A stretch of 64,000 nucleotides of DNA from Larus michahellis. Taxonomy: Eukaryota; Chordata; Aves; Charadriiformes; Laridae. The position numbers and the translations under genes were made by a program. Below, piece after piece: positions 1 through 9,419 of the stretch; position 1 is the stretch's first letter; each line of letters opens with the position of its first letter. The DNA is taken from contig NC_133910.1 of assembly GCF_964199755.1 (NCBI RefSeq), positions 7,400,501 to 7,464,500 on the forward strand, written 5' to 3'. The notes beneath the pieces were generated by a model, which did not search any database, was not told where the DNA came from, and saw only the letters and a list, made by a program, of their open reading frames with translations.

Positions 1-206
1 TAACAAGGGGCGCAGACCACAGATGGTGACTTGGGAGGTTGGATATTTAATTTAAAAAACAAAACAAAAAACCACATCAGTAGATACGATGTTTCTGTGA
101 TTCTTGCTGCTATGAAGAACTGGATTGTAAATTTATGACATGGACATCAGCAGACCCATAGTATCTATAGTGATGCCACTTTAATTTTTTTGTTTGTTTG
201 TTTCAG
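1..206 (+). other. GOLGA2: GOLGA2 intron, 3' part
   Basis: Intron sequence entering from the left edge. It ends in a T-rich tract and a TTTCAG acceptor at 201-206. No exon is visible in it. Confidence 0.85.
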
Positions 207-348
207 CAAAAGTAGCGAGGAAATAAAGCAGCAGAATTCGGAGCTGTCAGAGAAAGTTCACTCCCTGGTTTCTGCAAACTCAGCTATGAAGTTGGATATG
301 GAGGATTTGCATAAGAAACTGGAAATGGCTGAACTGATGATTCAACAG
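207..348 (+). CDS. GOLGA2: GOLGA2 exon 1 of window (coiled coil)
   Basis: Acceptor TTTCAG ends at 206 and donor GTAACC follows 348. The first base completes a codon begun in the preceding exon (phase 2), followed by 47 codons. The peptide includes [16 protein letters not shown] and [10 protein letters not shown], heptad-rich coiled coil. The Met encoded at 190 lies in the intron and is not a start. Confidence 0.93.
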
Positions 349-3300
349 GTAACCATAATACTTCTGGGATGTGAGGGTAGGTCACACTGATCGTTGTAAG
401 ACTTTGCCTCTGACAGTGCGGGCAAGACTTAACTCTTGTTTTTAAAGAAAGGCTTTAGTAAAAGGCTTTCAGTGAGGCCTCTGAGGAACAGAAAGTCTAT
501 GTTCTAAGGAGTTGGAGCGGTAGATGGAAAGACATTGTGACATTGGTCTGCTAAAAGAATGTTATACAATATGAGAGGGTGACTGAACATACCAAGTGTG
601 AAAATATGGTGACATTTCATGCTGGTCTCTGCAGCATATTGGTCAGTTGTGGTGCAGTCTCATTGAGAAACCAGTTGAGTAGGGGTGGTGTTTGTACCCA
701 CCCTAGCAGAGGGTGGTGGTTTGGGCAATGGCAACTTGAGGGTCAGATGGGGAAAGTTAAGAGAAGCAGCCAGTTAGAAGGGGAGTGCTTGAAGTGTTAG
801 CAGTCCAGAGTGCAACTTGGTGTTAAGGTGAGCCTGTGAGGCAAGAAACTGCTCTCCCCCCCCCCGACCCCGGACAGTGGCTTGAGTTACCCTTGAAATC
901 AAGCCAACTGTTACTCTCCTAGGAAAAGTACTGTGTCTCAACTGAACCAGCCTTTTAACTTAGTCCACTGCCACGTTTCAGACATTGGCTTTAAATTCCT
1001 GACATGTTTGACAACTTTTAAGGGTCACAGGCTTTTATACCGTCTGATCTGGCTGTATAATACAGACTCTGGAAATGCACAAAGTTTCTGAGCCAAATGA
1101 TTTGATTAAAGCACATTTTCCTAAAAAAATATAGTAAATATAAAATTGGTAGGGAGGAGCTGCCCAGTTCAGCCTGTTTTACAGGGCTAAAACCTAAACT
1201 TTTTTTTTTTTTTTCATTCAATTTCACTGTGAGTTGGAGCACTTCAAAGAACTATAGAAGGTTCCAACACAGATCACGTGGCAATTACTATCTGTGGAAA
1301 GGCTACACTGAAACTGAGTATTAACATTTCACCACAACTTTTTGATTTTTGTTGGCAGTTCTCAAATCAGGCAGGGAGTCTGGATGCCAACCAGCAGTTG
1401 CAGATGGCACTGGAAGAGAAGGCGAGCCTGGAAACCCAGGTTGCTCAGGTAAGAGGTTGTATGAAATATGATCCAAATATTGACTTCTGTAAAGAAACTT
1501 TATGTGGCAGAAGAATGCAGTCTTGAGTTTTGCATTAACACTGGTTTCTTCAAGCCTTATCCCGTCAGCAGTCACTGCCAAATTTATTTAGCCAGCACAG
1601 TTTTCTTTGTGTTTGATTTTGTTTTGAACAGCTCTCAGAGTCACTTCACCAGCTCCAGGCAGAAAGAGATCAGTATGTAGAGAAACTGAAGGAGGAGAGA
1701 AGCATTTGGCAGCAGCGGGTGCAGCAGCTCTCTGAGCAGGTAACATCAGGGGCAGGATCTCAGCTGCTTTTGACAAACAAAGGCAGGAGTAAATGCACCA
1801 TGAACATTGTTTTCAACTTTCACCTGCGTGGGTCTTGCAGGTCCACACAATGGCAGAGGAGAAGGAGAAGCACATGGCCCAAATTCGGGAGCTGGAAGCC
1901 AATATTACAGAGCTGTTGAGCAAATCAGGTATGGCTTCCAAAGTGGGGCTTCACACTGCAGAGCACCAGTGAGTTAACTCCGTCCCTGCTGTGCAGGAAC
2001 TTCTGCACACAAGGTGCAAGTAGGTCTGATGTTCTGAAGCTGTGAAGGCAGCTGAAGGCCTAGTGACCCTAAGAAACCTTGCATCCCCTAGCAAACAAGT
2101 GAACTGCTTCAGCTAATTGACCAGCAGACTGTTTATGTCTTTAGTATCCACCTGACTGTACTGTCAGCTTCTGTGGCCCAGGGGTTTGTGGAGGCAGGAT
2201 GCTCTTGCTAGGGCTGTGAGGGAGTTAGCAGCACACAGCAGGATGCTGTGCTTGCTTTTGGGGTTGTTTTGCTCCTTCGTTCCTCTCCATATCCTGCAGT
2301 GAGGATTGGATACTGCAGCTGGTGATACCTTCTGGGTCACAGAGCCCTATAGGCTGGGGTATGCTTTATGTATGTAATAGTGATGTGTATTACACAGTGA
2401 TATAGCCCTTTGACTGAGCTGCTCTTGATTCCATTTCCTCAGCAGTTAAGCCCATGGATATTGAGCCTTCCTCACCAGCAGGGCCCACAGCAGCTGAGCT
2501 GAGTCTGCAGGAAGAGATCCAGCGGCTGCAGCAAGAGAAGGAGGAGCTGCATGGGCAGTACCAGGCCCAGGTCCGGGACAACGAGCAGCTGAGCCACCTC
2601 AACCGGGAGCAGGAGGAGCGGCTGCTGGAGCTTGAGAAGGCTGTGCAGCGCTACAACGAGGAGTCTGTGGACAGACAGCAGATCCTGGAGGACATGCAGA
2701 GTGACAAGGCCACAATCAGTAGGGCGCTGAGCCAAAATCGGGAGCTGAAGGAGCAGCTGGCTGAGCTGCAGAATGGGTTTGTCAAACTGGTATGTTTCTT
2801 TTGTGCATCTTTTCCCACTGCTTCCCTCACTGGTGCAATCTTTCCATAGCCCAGATGTAAAAAACTAGCAGAAGCATTATCTGTCTTTTGTCCTCTGAGG
2901 CTATGGATGCTGTGTCTTCTGTGATCCATATTGCTATGCCAGGAAGTTCCCTGTAATCCCTTAATCCCTCAGAGCAGTTTCCTTTTCCCCCTCATCCCCT
3001 GGCAGTCAGGCTGTTTCTTTCCCTGATTATTCCTCGTGCCCTTTGACCCTTCCTATTTTCTGTTCCCTGTGTTTGCCCATGAAGAAGTTCTCAGCAGTCT
3101 TCTCTTCTGTTGCTGTCATTCGTATCTGTCCTGGAGCTGAATCCTTACTCTTGTTTCTTCCAATGTCACAGCTTCCCCCGTGGGGCCCTGGCACATGGAC
3201 ACATGGTCTGGCCACTGATTTTTCTTTAGTCCTTTCTGAACTCTTCTTGTTTTTGAATGTCTGTAGCTCTGTTTGGGATATTCATACCACCCATCTGCTT

Positions 3301-6300
3301 TGGAGCTTGACAGGCTGTGTGATGTGCCAGGCCTTTTCTTGGCACTGTCCCAGCACTGATTCCCCTGGCTCTTTCCTTGCTGCTCTTCCCTCTTCTGAAC
3401 CTTTCTGTAAGTTATTTACTGCCCTGAACAGTCAATTTATGGCCCTTAGTTACTCCCCAGAATAACACAAGGGATGGCACCCTGTTGTATTGGGAACGAA
3501 CATGGTTTATTGTAAGTACACGTTTATGTTGGTTGGGGCAATTTCCTTATACGGTGGCATTTCTCTTGCAGACAAATGAGAACATGGAGGTTACAAGTGC
3601 CCTACAGTCAGAGCAACATGTAAAGAAAGAGCTGGCCAAGAGGCTTGGGCAGCTGCAGGAGAACCTGGGCGAGCTCAAAGAGACGGTAAGCAACAGCCAG
3701 TGAGATGGTAGGGCAGGTATGTAGTGGTTTATGCAAACTGCTGGAAACTTTCCAGACTTTGATGGAAGGATGGAAATTGGTATTGTAATGATCAAGCTGG
3801 GAGCCTTCCCCCATCGTCTGCTGTCTGATGTGAGGGACCAGCATGTGGGGGCAGATGATGGCTGCCTGCCTAGTTGGTGGCTTTGGGACGATGTTGACAG
3901 CTTGGATCATGTCACACAGATCAGCTTTTCTGGCAGAAATGGTTTGATGTGATGGTTTGATCTTGTCGTGTTAGCTGGAACTGAAAACACAGGAGGCTCG
4001 GGGACTGCAGGAGCAGCGGGACCAGTACTACAGCCACTTACAGCAGTACACCGTGGCGTACCAGCAGCTGGCTGCCGAGAAGGAGGAACTGCACAAACAG
4101 TACTTGCTTCAGACACAGCTGATGGATCGGCTACAGCATGAGGAGGTTCAGGGGAAGGTGACAGTGGAAATGCACCTGAAAGAGCTGCAGCAGACGAAGG
4201 TAACAGTAAAAAGGGACAAGCTGAAAGATGGGAGGAAAAGTGCTTAACTATATTAAGTATTAATTAAGCGAAAGATTGGACCAGATGATCTTTGGCAGTG
4301 CCTTCCAACCTGGGCTGTTCTATGATTCTGTGATTCCATCCTGTGCAACACAGGTGAATGATACTTGCCTGGAGCAGAAGCACTGCTACTGCCTGAAGAT
4401 GTAGTGACTGTTTGCAGTCTGGCTTGCACAGGTTTTGGTGATTTTCTGCTTCTCTCTCGCAGGAAAATCTGGAAGCTGTAGCTAAGGAAAACAAAGAGCT
4501 GCAGGCCCAGATCAGTCAGTTAGCAGCAGACCTGGATGGCAGGGTTTTGCACCGACTAGAAGGCGAGTAGCTGCGGCTGGTCTCCAGGGAGGAGGTAGAG
4601 CTGGGCTCCCTGGGGTATTACCTCCTTGTTCACCTTCCTCCTTTTACAGGAGATGAAAGTGAAGCAATGACCGAAGAAATAGAAAAATCTTCATTTGTGA
4701 TCCCAGAGAAGTTTGAAAGCCATGAAGAAATGGTGAGTCTTAACGGGTAGAAAAGCCTTCAGTTTTAGTTCTGAAAAAAGGTCTAGAAAAGGAGACAGGT
4801 TAAATTGCAGAGAGGTTCCACTGGGTGCATGGATCAGCTGTAATTCCTACCAACTAAGGCGCAGTAATGAGGGAATCAGGACGGCTCCCTGTGCATAGCA
4901 GCAAAAAACCCAGGAGTTCTGCAGCATCCTTGCAAGATAGGCTGGAAGTCTGGCAGTGGCTTTAATTATGAAGACAACTCAGCTGGCAGAGTAGCTCTCT
5001 AATTATGATGATGATGATGTTCTCTTTAGTTTGGAAGGCAATTTGGAAATGGTGTTGACTATCTACTAGATTTTTCTGTAAGTACAGTCATAATTGGAAA
5101 ATACTGTGATCAAACAGATACCGTGGGAGCTAGTATTTAACCTGTGTATTTGTACTGCTTGGGAATGAGAAAAGATGCAGTAGTTGCTGCCTGGTTTAGT
5201 TCCAGGACAGTCACTTAGTACTTTGGTTTTGTACCCATAAATAAAATGAGGTAGACTGTTACTCTCTTTGTCCTGAGATGCACCATTGATCGTGCCTTAC
5301 ACAGGAGAAGAACTAATGTGCACGCTCTGGAATTCTTCTTAGGTTGCTTTCTTGACATCTGCCATGTCCCAAGTGGAGAAGGAGCGAGAAGACATGAGGC
5401 AGCAGCTGGCAGCTCAGAAACAGCAGTGCAGAAGCCTCCTGCAGCAAATAGCAGCTCTTAGGCAGGAGCAGCAACATGATGTCACGCTGGGTGGAGGTAA
5501 GAATTTTGTGCAGTTGGGGACAGTGAATATGGAGGCATGCCTCGGCCAGCTGCACTGGCCTCTAAAACAGATCTACAGGTTTTATGAGTGCATCATGTCC
5601 AAGGAGGAACTGTAAATTATACACATCCCTTCCAGGTTCCACCATGGATACTGTACCAGTGGAGGTTCATGAGGCTTTGAAAACTGCCATGGAGAAACTA
5701 CAGGTAGGGAAAGAATCTTCTCATCTTTTAGCCCCGCTACGCTGCTCAGATGGAGTTTGATCCAGTGTCACGCTCTCTCGCAGCAGACACAGACAAGTTG
5801 CAGGGGAATAAGTAGATGTTCTGTAATAATAAGCTATTTCCTAAAAAGCTTATCACTGCTTGTCTCAGCACAGGAAAGCTTGCAGCAGTAACTCCCCACA
5901 CACACCCAAAGGCTGTGAGTATAATGGTCTAACACTGACCTGAGGTCTTTTTCTAAAGAAATAGCTGAAAAACACTGAATATTTGCACCCTGCTGGGATG
6001 AAGTAGGTGGTCTGCAGTCTTGGAGCCAAATATGACCGGAGTTGTGCTGTCCCAGCAATGAGAAGGCTAAAAGGCGCTTTGTTTCATCAGCCCTTCAGCT
6101 TCCCAAAATGCAGAGATGCTTTTTTACACCTTCTCTAGCTCGCTCTCCGTTCCTTTTTAGCATCAATTTGGAGACAAGTTGTAAAGGCAGCAAGTTTTGT
6201 TCCCTAGGCTCAGACCAATGTGAATGGAGGGTGTTGTTTTTAACAGGTATTCTCTGTATGTGAGCAGTTCAGGTGATTGATACCAATTCTTGTGTTCAGT

Positions 6301-7478
6301 CCCGTTTCACAGAGCTGATGCATGAGAAAGCTGATCTGAAGGAACGGCTAGAAGAGTTAGAACATCGCTGCATACAGCTGTCTGGGGAAACGGACACCAT
6401 TGGTATGTTTAGGCAACACCAGCACAAATTAAAGCTTGCTCAATGCATTATTTATTTGGGGAGTAGAAGGTCCCCGACAGCTTTTGGAGCTGGAGTCCTC
6501 TAGCTACCAAAGTGGTTCATGTCTCCTGCTGCCACCTACCTAGACTAGATCTCCAGTCCAGGATTGGATTTGCTGGGTCGTCATGCTACATAGCTCTACG
6601 CTCACCATAAGGCTCGTACCCTAATCTTGCTAACACTTCCTCCTTACGCTTCTTTTGTATTCCAGGGGAGTATATTGCGTTATACCAGAGTCAAAGGGCT
6701 ATCCTCAAACAGCGACACCAGGAGAAAGAGGAATACATCAGCAGATTGGCTCAGGATAAGGAAGAGATGAAGGCAAGGAATCTTTTCTGTAGTACTACTA
6801 CTCCAAGCAGTACTTGCACGGTCCAGCCTTTGCATGCCCTTCTTCATCTAGCTTTAACTTTGATGTTGCTAATTTTGTGACGAGGCAGGACCGCAAAGTG
6901 TATGGCAGTGTTTGTGTGCACATTTCATAGGCTTTCCTTTACTTTGGTGCAGATGAAACTACTGGAACTGCAGGACTTAGTGATGCGTCTGGTCAGGGAA
7001 AGAAATGAATGGTACAGCAAGTATGTAGCAGCTGCCCAGAACCCAGAGCTGTTAGCAAGCGAGAATGAAAGTGTACTTCCAGTGGAGAGACGCATTGAAC
7101 TAAACGCTACTGATGGAGAAGGTAAGCTGCAGCTAGAACAAGTTCTGTGAAATGAAATAACCCAAGGTCTCAGTGCTGTGCATGGATGGGAAGCATTACC
7201 TGCCTCGCTTGTCTGTGTTCCTTGCAGGGTTACGAGAAGTGAATTTAGCAGATGAAGCAGAACAAGAGGCTGCTGTTCTTCATCAATCCGGTTTCTCCCC
7301 TATTGACAGTAAAGCTGCTCAGCCAAGCCAAGAGGACCCCACAGCAAAGCAAATAATGCAGCTTCTCAGAGAAATCCAGAACCCTCAGGAGAGGCTGGGC
7401 TCCCTGCTGGAAAACCCCTGCATTCCCTTCTTCTACCGTGCTGATGAGAACGATGAGGTCAAAATCATGGTAGTTTAA
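207..7478 (+). CDS. GOLGA2: GOLGA2 (golgin GM130), 3' portion of gene, 15 coding exons
   Basis: GM130 is a cis-Golgi coiled-coil tether that binds GRASP65 through its extreme C-terminus and p115 through its N-terminus, helping vesicle capture and Golgi stack organisation. Joining 15 exons (207-348, 1359-1448, 1632-1739, 1841-1928, 2443-2789, 3572-3685, 3975-4199, 4463-4562, 4650-4732, 5343-5496, 5636-5703, 6300-6402, 6666-6772, 6953-7121, 7228-7478) gives about 715 continuous codons with every junction in frame. The protein is rich in E, Q, L and K with heptad spacing, as expected of a long coiled coil. It carries golgin landmarks such as [34 protein letters not shown] and the C-terminal [13 protein letters not shown]. 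The family is about 1000 residues long, so roughly 290 N-terminal residues lie upstream of the window. The last residues, IMVV, are the presumed GRASP65-binding end. Family identity is from recall of the human protein; exon limits are read directly. Confidence 0.97.
349..1358 (+). other. GOLGA2: GOLGA2 intron, about 1.0 kb
   Basis: Contains a C-rich run near 856-866 and a 15-nt T run at 1200-1214. No further exon or recognisable mobile element is seen. Confidence 0.8.
1359..1448 (+). CDS. GOLGA2: GOLGA2 exon 2 of window
   Basis: Thirty codons in phase 0, between a TTGGCAG acceptor and a GTAAGA donor. The peptide contains [20 protein letters not shown], closely matching mammalian GM130 as recalled. 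Confidence 0.95.
1632..1739 (+). CDS. GOLGA2: GOLGA2 exon 3 of window
   Basis: Thirty-six codons in phase 0, from a TTTTGAACAG acceptor to a GTAACA donor. The peptide begins [20 protein letters not shown]; coiled coil with the recurrent LQAERDQY golgin pattern. Confidence 0.95.
1841..1928 (+). CDS. GOLGA2: GOLGA2 exon 4 of window
   Basis: 88 nt, acceptor GTCTTGCAG, donor GTATGG. It encodes [20 protein letters not shown] and ITELLSKS, ending one base into the next codon (phase 1). Confidence 0.95.
1929..2442 (+). other. GOLGA2: GOLGA2 intron, 0.5 kb
   Basis: Ordinary intron. It ends in a doubled CAGCAG acceptor (see the next exon). Nothing else is recognised. Confidence 0.8.
2443..2789 (+). 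CDS. GOLGA2: GOLGA2 exon 5 of window (largest internal exon)
   Basis: 347 nt encoding about 116 residues, beginning [20 protein letters not shown] and continuing with long coiled coil ([38 protein letters not shown]). The acceptor is tandem: a start at 2443 adds one Ala relative to a start at 2446, and both keep frame with the preceding phase-1 exon. The donor is GTATGT at 2790. The GC-rich codon use differs from the AT-rich flanking introns. Confidence 0.95.
2790..3571 (+). other. GOLGA2: GOLGA2 intron, 0.8 kb
   Basis: Pyrimidine-rich throughout. An open frame of about 140 codons across 3043-3465 has no golgin-like composition and no matching splice sites, so it is read as intron. Confidence 0.8.
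3572..3685 (+). CDS. GOLGA2: GOLGA2 exon 6 of window
   Basis: Thirty-eight codons in phase 0, acceptor TCTTGCAG, donor GTAAGC. The peptide [20 protein letters not shown] continues as a helix ([18 protein letters not shown]). Confidence 0.96.
3975..4199 (+). CDS. GOLGA2: GOLGA2 exon 7 of window
   Basis: Seventy-five codons in phase 0, acceptor TTAG at 3971-3974, donor GTAACA. Contains [20 protein letters not shown] and [19 protein letters not shown], a signature block of GM130. Confidence 0.97.
4274..4337 (+). mobile_element. CR1-type LINE 3' end fragment
   Basis: Inside a 263-nt GOLGA2 intron. It shows the characteristic CR1 3' terminal sequence: a GATGATCTTT block, then CCTTCCAACCTGGGC, then the ATTCTATG-like octamer repeat (TTCTATGATTCTGTGATTC). 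Only about 64 nt remain, sense to GOLGA2. Family assignment is from the recognised end motif; no coding part is left. Confidence 0.85.
4463..4562 (+). CDS. GOLGA2: GOLGA2 exon 8 of window, GC donor
   Basis: 100 nt, acceptor CTCTCGCAG. Encodes [20 protein letters not shown] and then [13 protein letters not shown]. The only donor position that keeps frame with the next exon (GDESEAM) is GAAG|GCGAGT, a GC donor. The nearby GT at 4544 would put a stop in the next exon, and the GT at 4567 also fails in frame. The EGD junction matches the human GEGD sequence as recalled. Confidence 0.85.
4650..4732 (+). CDS. GOLGA2: GOLGA2 exon 9 of window
   Basis: 83 nt following an 87-nt intron. Acceptor CTTTTACAG, donor GTGAGT. 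Encodes [20 protein letters not shown] then KFESHEEM, an acidic linker between coiled-coil blocks. Ends in phase 0. Confidence 0.94.
4733..5342 (+). other. GOLGA2: GOLGA2 intron, 0.6 kb, with candidate cassette exon
   Basis: Both flanking exons meet in phase 0. The intron holds a short ATG/GAT repeat at about 5005-5019 followed at once by a candidate 48-nt exon listed separately. Confidence 0.8.
5030..5077 (+). CDS. GOLGA2: Candidate 48-nt cassette exon of GOLGA2
   Basis: A TTCTCTTTAG acceptor at 5020-5029 and a consensus GTAAGT donor at 5078 enclose 16 codons without a stop, encoding [16 protein letters not shown]. Its length is a multiple of three, and both neighbours join in phase 0, so inclusion would insert 16 residues between HEEM and VAFLTS. 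The insert is aromatic and hydrophobic, unlike the surrounding coiled coil. I do not recognise it from known GM130 forms, and chance co-occurrence of the two splice sites remains possible. Confidence 0.45.
5343..5496 (+). CDS. GOLGA2: GOLGA2 exon 10 of window
   Basis: 154 nt, acceptor TTCTTCTTAG, donor GTAAGA. Encodes [20 protein letters not shown] and a Gln-rich helix ending HDVTLGG, phase 1. Corresponds to the human MVAFFNSAVASAEEE region. Confidence 0.95.
5636..5703 (+). CDS. GOLGA2: GOLGA2 exon 11 of window
   Basis: 68 nt, acceptor CCTTCCAG, donor GTAGGG. Encodes [20 protein letters not shown] then KLQ, matching the human THRALQGAMEKLQ region in position. Confidence 0.94.
5704..6299 (+). 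other. GOLGA2: GOLGA2 intron, 0.6 kb
   Basis: No additional exon, element or RNA gene recognised. It ends in TTGTGTTCAG. Confidence 0.8.
6300..6402 (+). CDS. GOLGA2: GOLGA2 exon 12 of window
   Basis: 103 nt, phase 0 to 1, donor GTATGT. Encodes [20 protein letters not shown] then [15 protein letters not shown], nearly the same as mammalian GM130. Confidence 0.97.
6666..6772 (+). CDS. GOLGA2: GOLGA2 exon 13 of window, GC donor
   Basis: 107 nt, acceptor GTATTCCAG. Encodes [20 protein letters not shown] then [15 protein letters not shown]. The exon ends ATG AAG followed by GCAAGG. There is no GT at the junction, and the frame requires the break exactly here (K then MKLLELQDL), so this is a GC donor with an otherwise good consensus. 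Confidence 0.93.
6953..7121 (+). CDS. GOLGA2: GOLGA2 exon 14 of window
   Basis: 169 nt, acceptor TTTGGTGCAG, donor GTAAGC. Encodes [20 protein letters not shown] then [20 protein letters not shown] and a less conserved acidic stretch, ending in phase 1. Confidence 0.96.
7228..7478 (+). CDS. GOLGA2: GOLGA2 last coding exon, C-terminus
   Basis: Acceptor CCTTGCAG at 7220-7227, stop TAA at 7476-7478. Encodes a variable acidic segment, then the conserved [20 protein letters not shown] and [18 protein letters not shown] ending IMVV. In the family the terminal hydrophobic residues bind the GRASP65 PDZ-like region. The bird end is IMVV where the human protein, as recalled, ends ITVI. Confidence 0.98.
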
Positions 7479-8310
7479 GTGGCGCTAAATCTTATTTACA
7501 GCAATTTTCTATGAGCCTGAAAGGACTTAATTGACTTGTACGTGCCCATACCTCTGCTCAGTGCCCTTGGTCAGAACAGATTCTTAAAGACATCAGGAAA
7601 GAGGGATTGCATCAGATGGAACTCGAGCATCAGAGCTCATCCTCCCTTTCTCTTTCTTCTGTTACTTGGTGTGCTTGGAGTACAGGCAGACTCACACTAA
7701 TCCTGGGAGGCAGCTGGTGCTGGCACTTCACCTGGGGCAGGTGCAGGCTGGGGAGAAAGGGATTCCATGACTGTGGTCAAAATGACTTGATCCTTTGTCC
7801 CAGACTCTGCGTCCAGCAGCCAGCTTCACAGCGGTGACCAAGCAGCGGTTCTGATCCATTGCTCATGACTGTAATCAGCCTAGATCCTTCCAGGGCTCCC
7901 AAAGTAACTAACTTATTCTGGTAACGAACTCTTTGGACTCTAAAGAGGTTGGTTTTGTTTCATACTCTGTATCTTTAAACTTCCCACTTTCTTCTGCAGC
8001 CTGCCTCTCGCAACCGTATCTGAAACCGGCCTGGTCAGTCTTGAACAGCCAAAAGATGGAGGTTCCTGGCCAGTGCTAGGGCCCCGTTGATTCTCACTGC
8101 TAGGGGAAGGGACCCAGGGTGGCCTTTGGAGTCTTTTTTTGGTTACTTGACAAAGCTTTATGTGATTCTTGGGAGTGGGGTGGAAATGTAACTGCACTTT
8201 GAAGGATGATGTGTTTCACTTGTACGTGTCTGAAGGTTTTATTTATTTTAAAAAAAAAATGGGAGAAATAAGTAAAAGGAAACCACTTAATAAACATGCT
8301 TTGTTTTGAA
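7479..8310 (+). other. GOLGA2: GOLGA2 3' UTR (proximal form)
   Basis: Runs from the stop to the first good poly(A) signal, AATAAA at 8289-8294, followed by a GU-rich CTTTGTTTTG. The end coordinate is an estimate. Longer forms to about 9230 or 9340 are possible. Confidence 0.65.
8289..8294 (+). terminator. GOLGA2: Poly(A) signal AATAAA (proximal, GOLGA2)
   Basis: Canonical hexamer about 810 nt after the stop codon, with a TTTGTTTTG downstream element at about 8300-8308. Confidence 0.7.
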
Positions 8311-9201
8311 TTTCTGGACTCTAGGGGTTCTAGTTCTCCATCACTTAACTTTCTTGCTCTCCCATTTTGGTAGTGCATTAGGTAGGCAGAATCCAACACA
8401 GCAGCTGTAGCCCTAATTCTAAGGAGAAAACAAAACCCACTGGGAGTGCTGCCCCTGAAGCAGCAGCAAAGCAAATCCTTTGGGTGTGCAAGCAGCGAAG
8501 TGAACTGCACCTGGCTGTCCTGCAACTAAATTTGCCTTCCGGGCAAGAAGTGCCTGTTCTTAGGAGAGTTAGTTTCAGCAATGGTGTTTTCAGGAAAAGC
8601 ACAGGGTTTGTTTAAGGGACTTGGTGTGAGCCCAATAGTGGAGCCTGGGCTAGTGCCTGAAGCAGCATCCACCACCTCCCTGTCAAGATGAGAGAGATGG
8701 AAGCACAAGAACACAATATCAATTTTTGGGTTTGTCAACAACAAAAAGAGAGACTATTCCTTTCTTCTGTGACCAAGCTGCTCAAGCTTTACACTAGCAC
8801 AGTAGAGAGCTTTTCTTCTAATGCCAGAAGCAGATTGTGGGTTAGGGTTTTTTTTTGTTGTTTTTTTTAAATGGTTCATCTTGATGTTTCTATATAAAAC
8901 TGAAAAAAGCATACACAGAACAATAGTACTTTCCTGTGAACCCCATGAGGGGAAGATGGAAGCTCTTTTTTGAACTTTCATTTGATGAGCACTAGCGTTG
9001 TCTGTTACTGGTACAACCCAAGGGACACGGGCTCCTGGCCGCACAGGTTTGTGTACATAGTGTTTCTGTGTAAAATGCTGTATATTCCTGGAAGAGAGAC
9101 TAAGCCTTTTGCAGTGTTTCTGCCTGCTCAGGCTATTCATAAATCTGTATCATAACTAACGGGGGCAGGGCTGATTTAATACAGAGCATTATTATAAATT
9201 G

Positions 9202-9215
9202 AATAAATATTTATT
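9202..9215. terminator. Palindromic bidirectional poly(A) signal
   Basis: AATAAATATTTATT is a perfect 14-nt palindrome. It gives AATAAA on the + strand at 9202-9207 and on the - strand at 9210-9215. It lies between two convergent genes. A GGGTGTTTT stretch follows on the + side. Confidence 0.6.
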
Positions 9216-9311
9216 GGGTGTTTTACTCCAGTGCTGTGAAGGAGACAAGACCAGTGAAGAAGGTCTGCAGTCTGTTGCAGAGGTGACTTAATCCTGTTAC
9301 AAATTCTCTTT

Positions 9312-9329
9312 CTGAATAAACTTATTCAG
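9312..9329 (+). terminator. GOLGA2: Poly(A) signal in an inverted repeat (distal, GOLGA2)
   Basis: AATAAA at 9315-9320 lies within CTGAATAA-AC-TTATTCAG, 8-bp arms with a 2-nt gap. The downstream sequence is rich in T and G. Confidence 0.5.
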
Positions 9330-9407
9330 ATGGGCACTGACTAGATGTATTTCTTTGGTTCAGATCACCTTGAAATCTGGCCAGGAAAAAAAGTGAAGAA
9401 TGAATTC

Positions 9408-9413
9408 TTTATT
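9408..9413 (-). terminator. DNM1: Candidate distal DNM1 poly(A) signal
   Basis: TTTATT on the + strand reads AATAAA on the - strand. The - strand downstream is T-rich (CTTTTTTTCC). Use would give a DNM1 3' UTR of about 3.3 kb. Confidence 0.4.
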
Positions 9414-9419
9414 AAAAAC

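Noticed and set aside
3043..3465. Open frame of 140 codons within a GOLGA2 intron
   Set aside because: Pyrimidine-rich, no coiled-coil character and no frame-compatible splice sites.
4542..4548. GT donor at AGG|GTTTTG in GOLGA2
   Set aside because: Joining this to the next exon reads into a stop within seven codons; the GC donor at 4563 keeps the conserved EGD junction.
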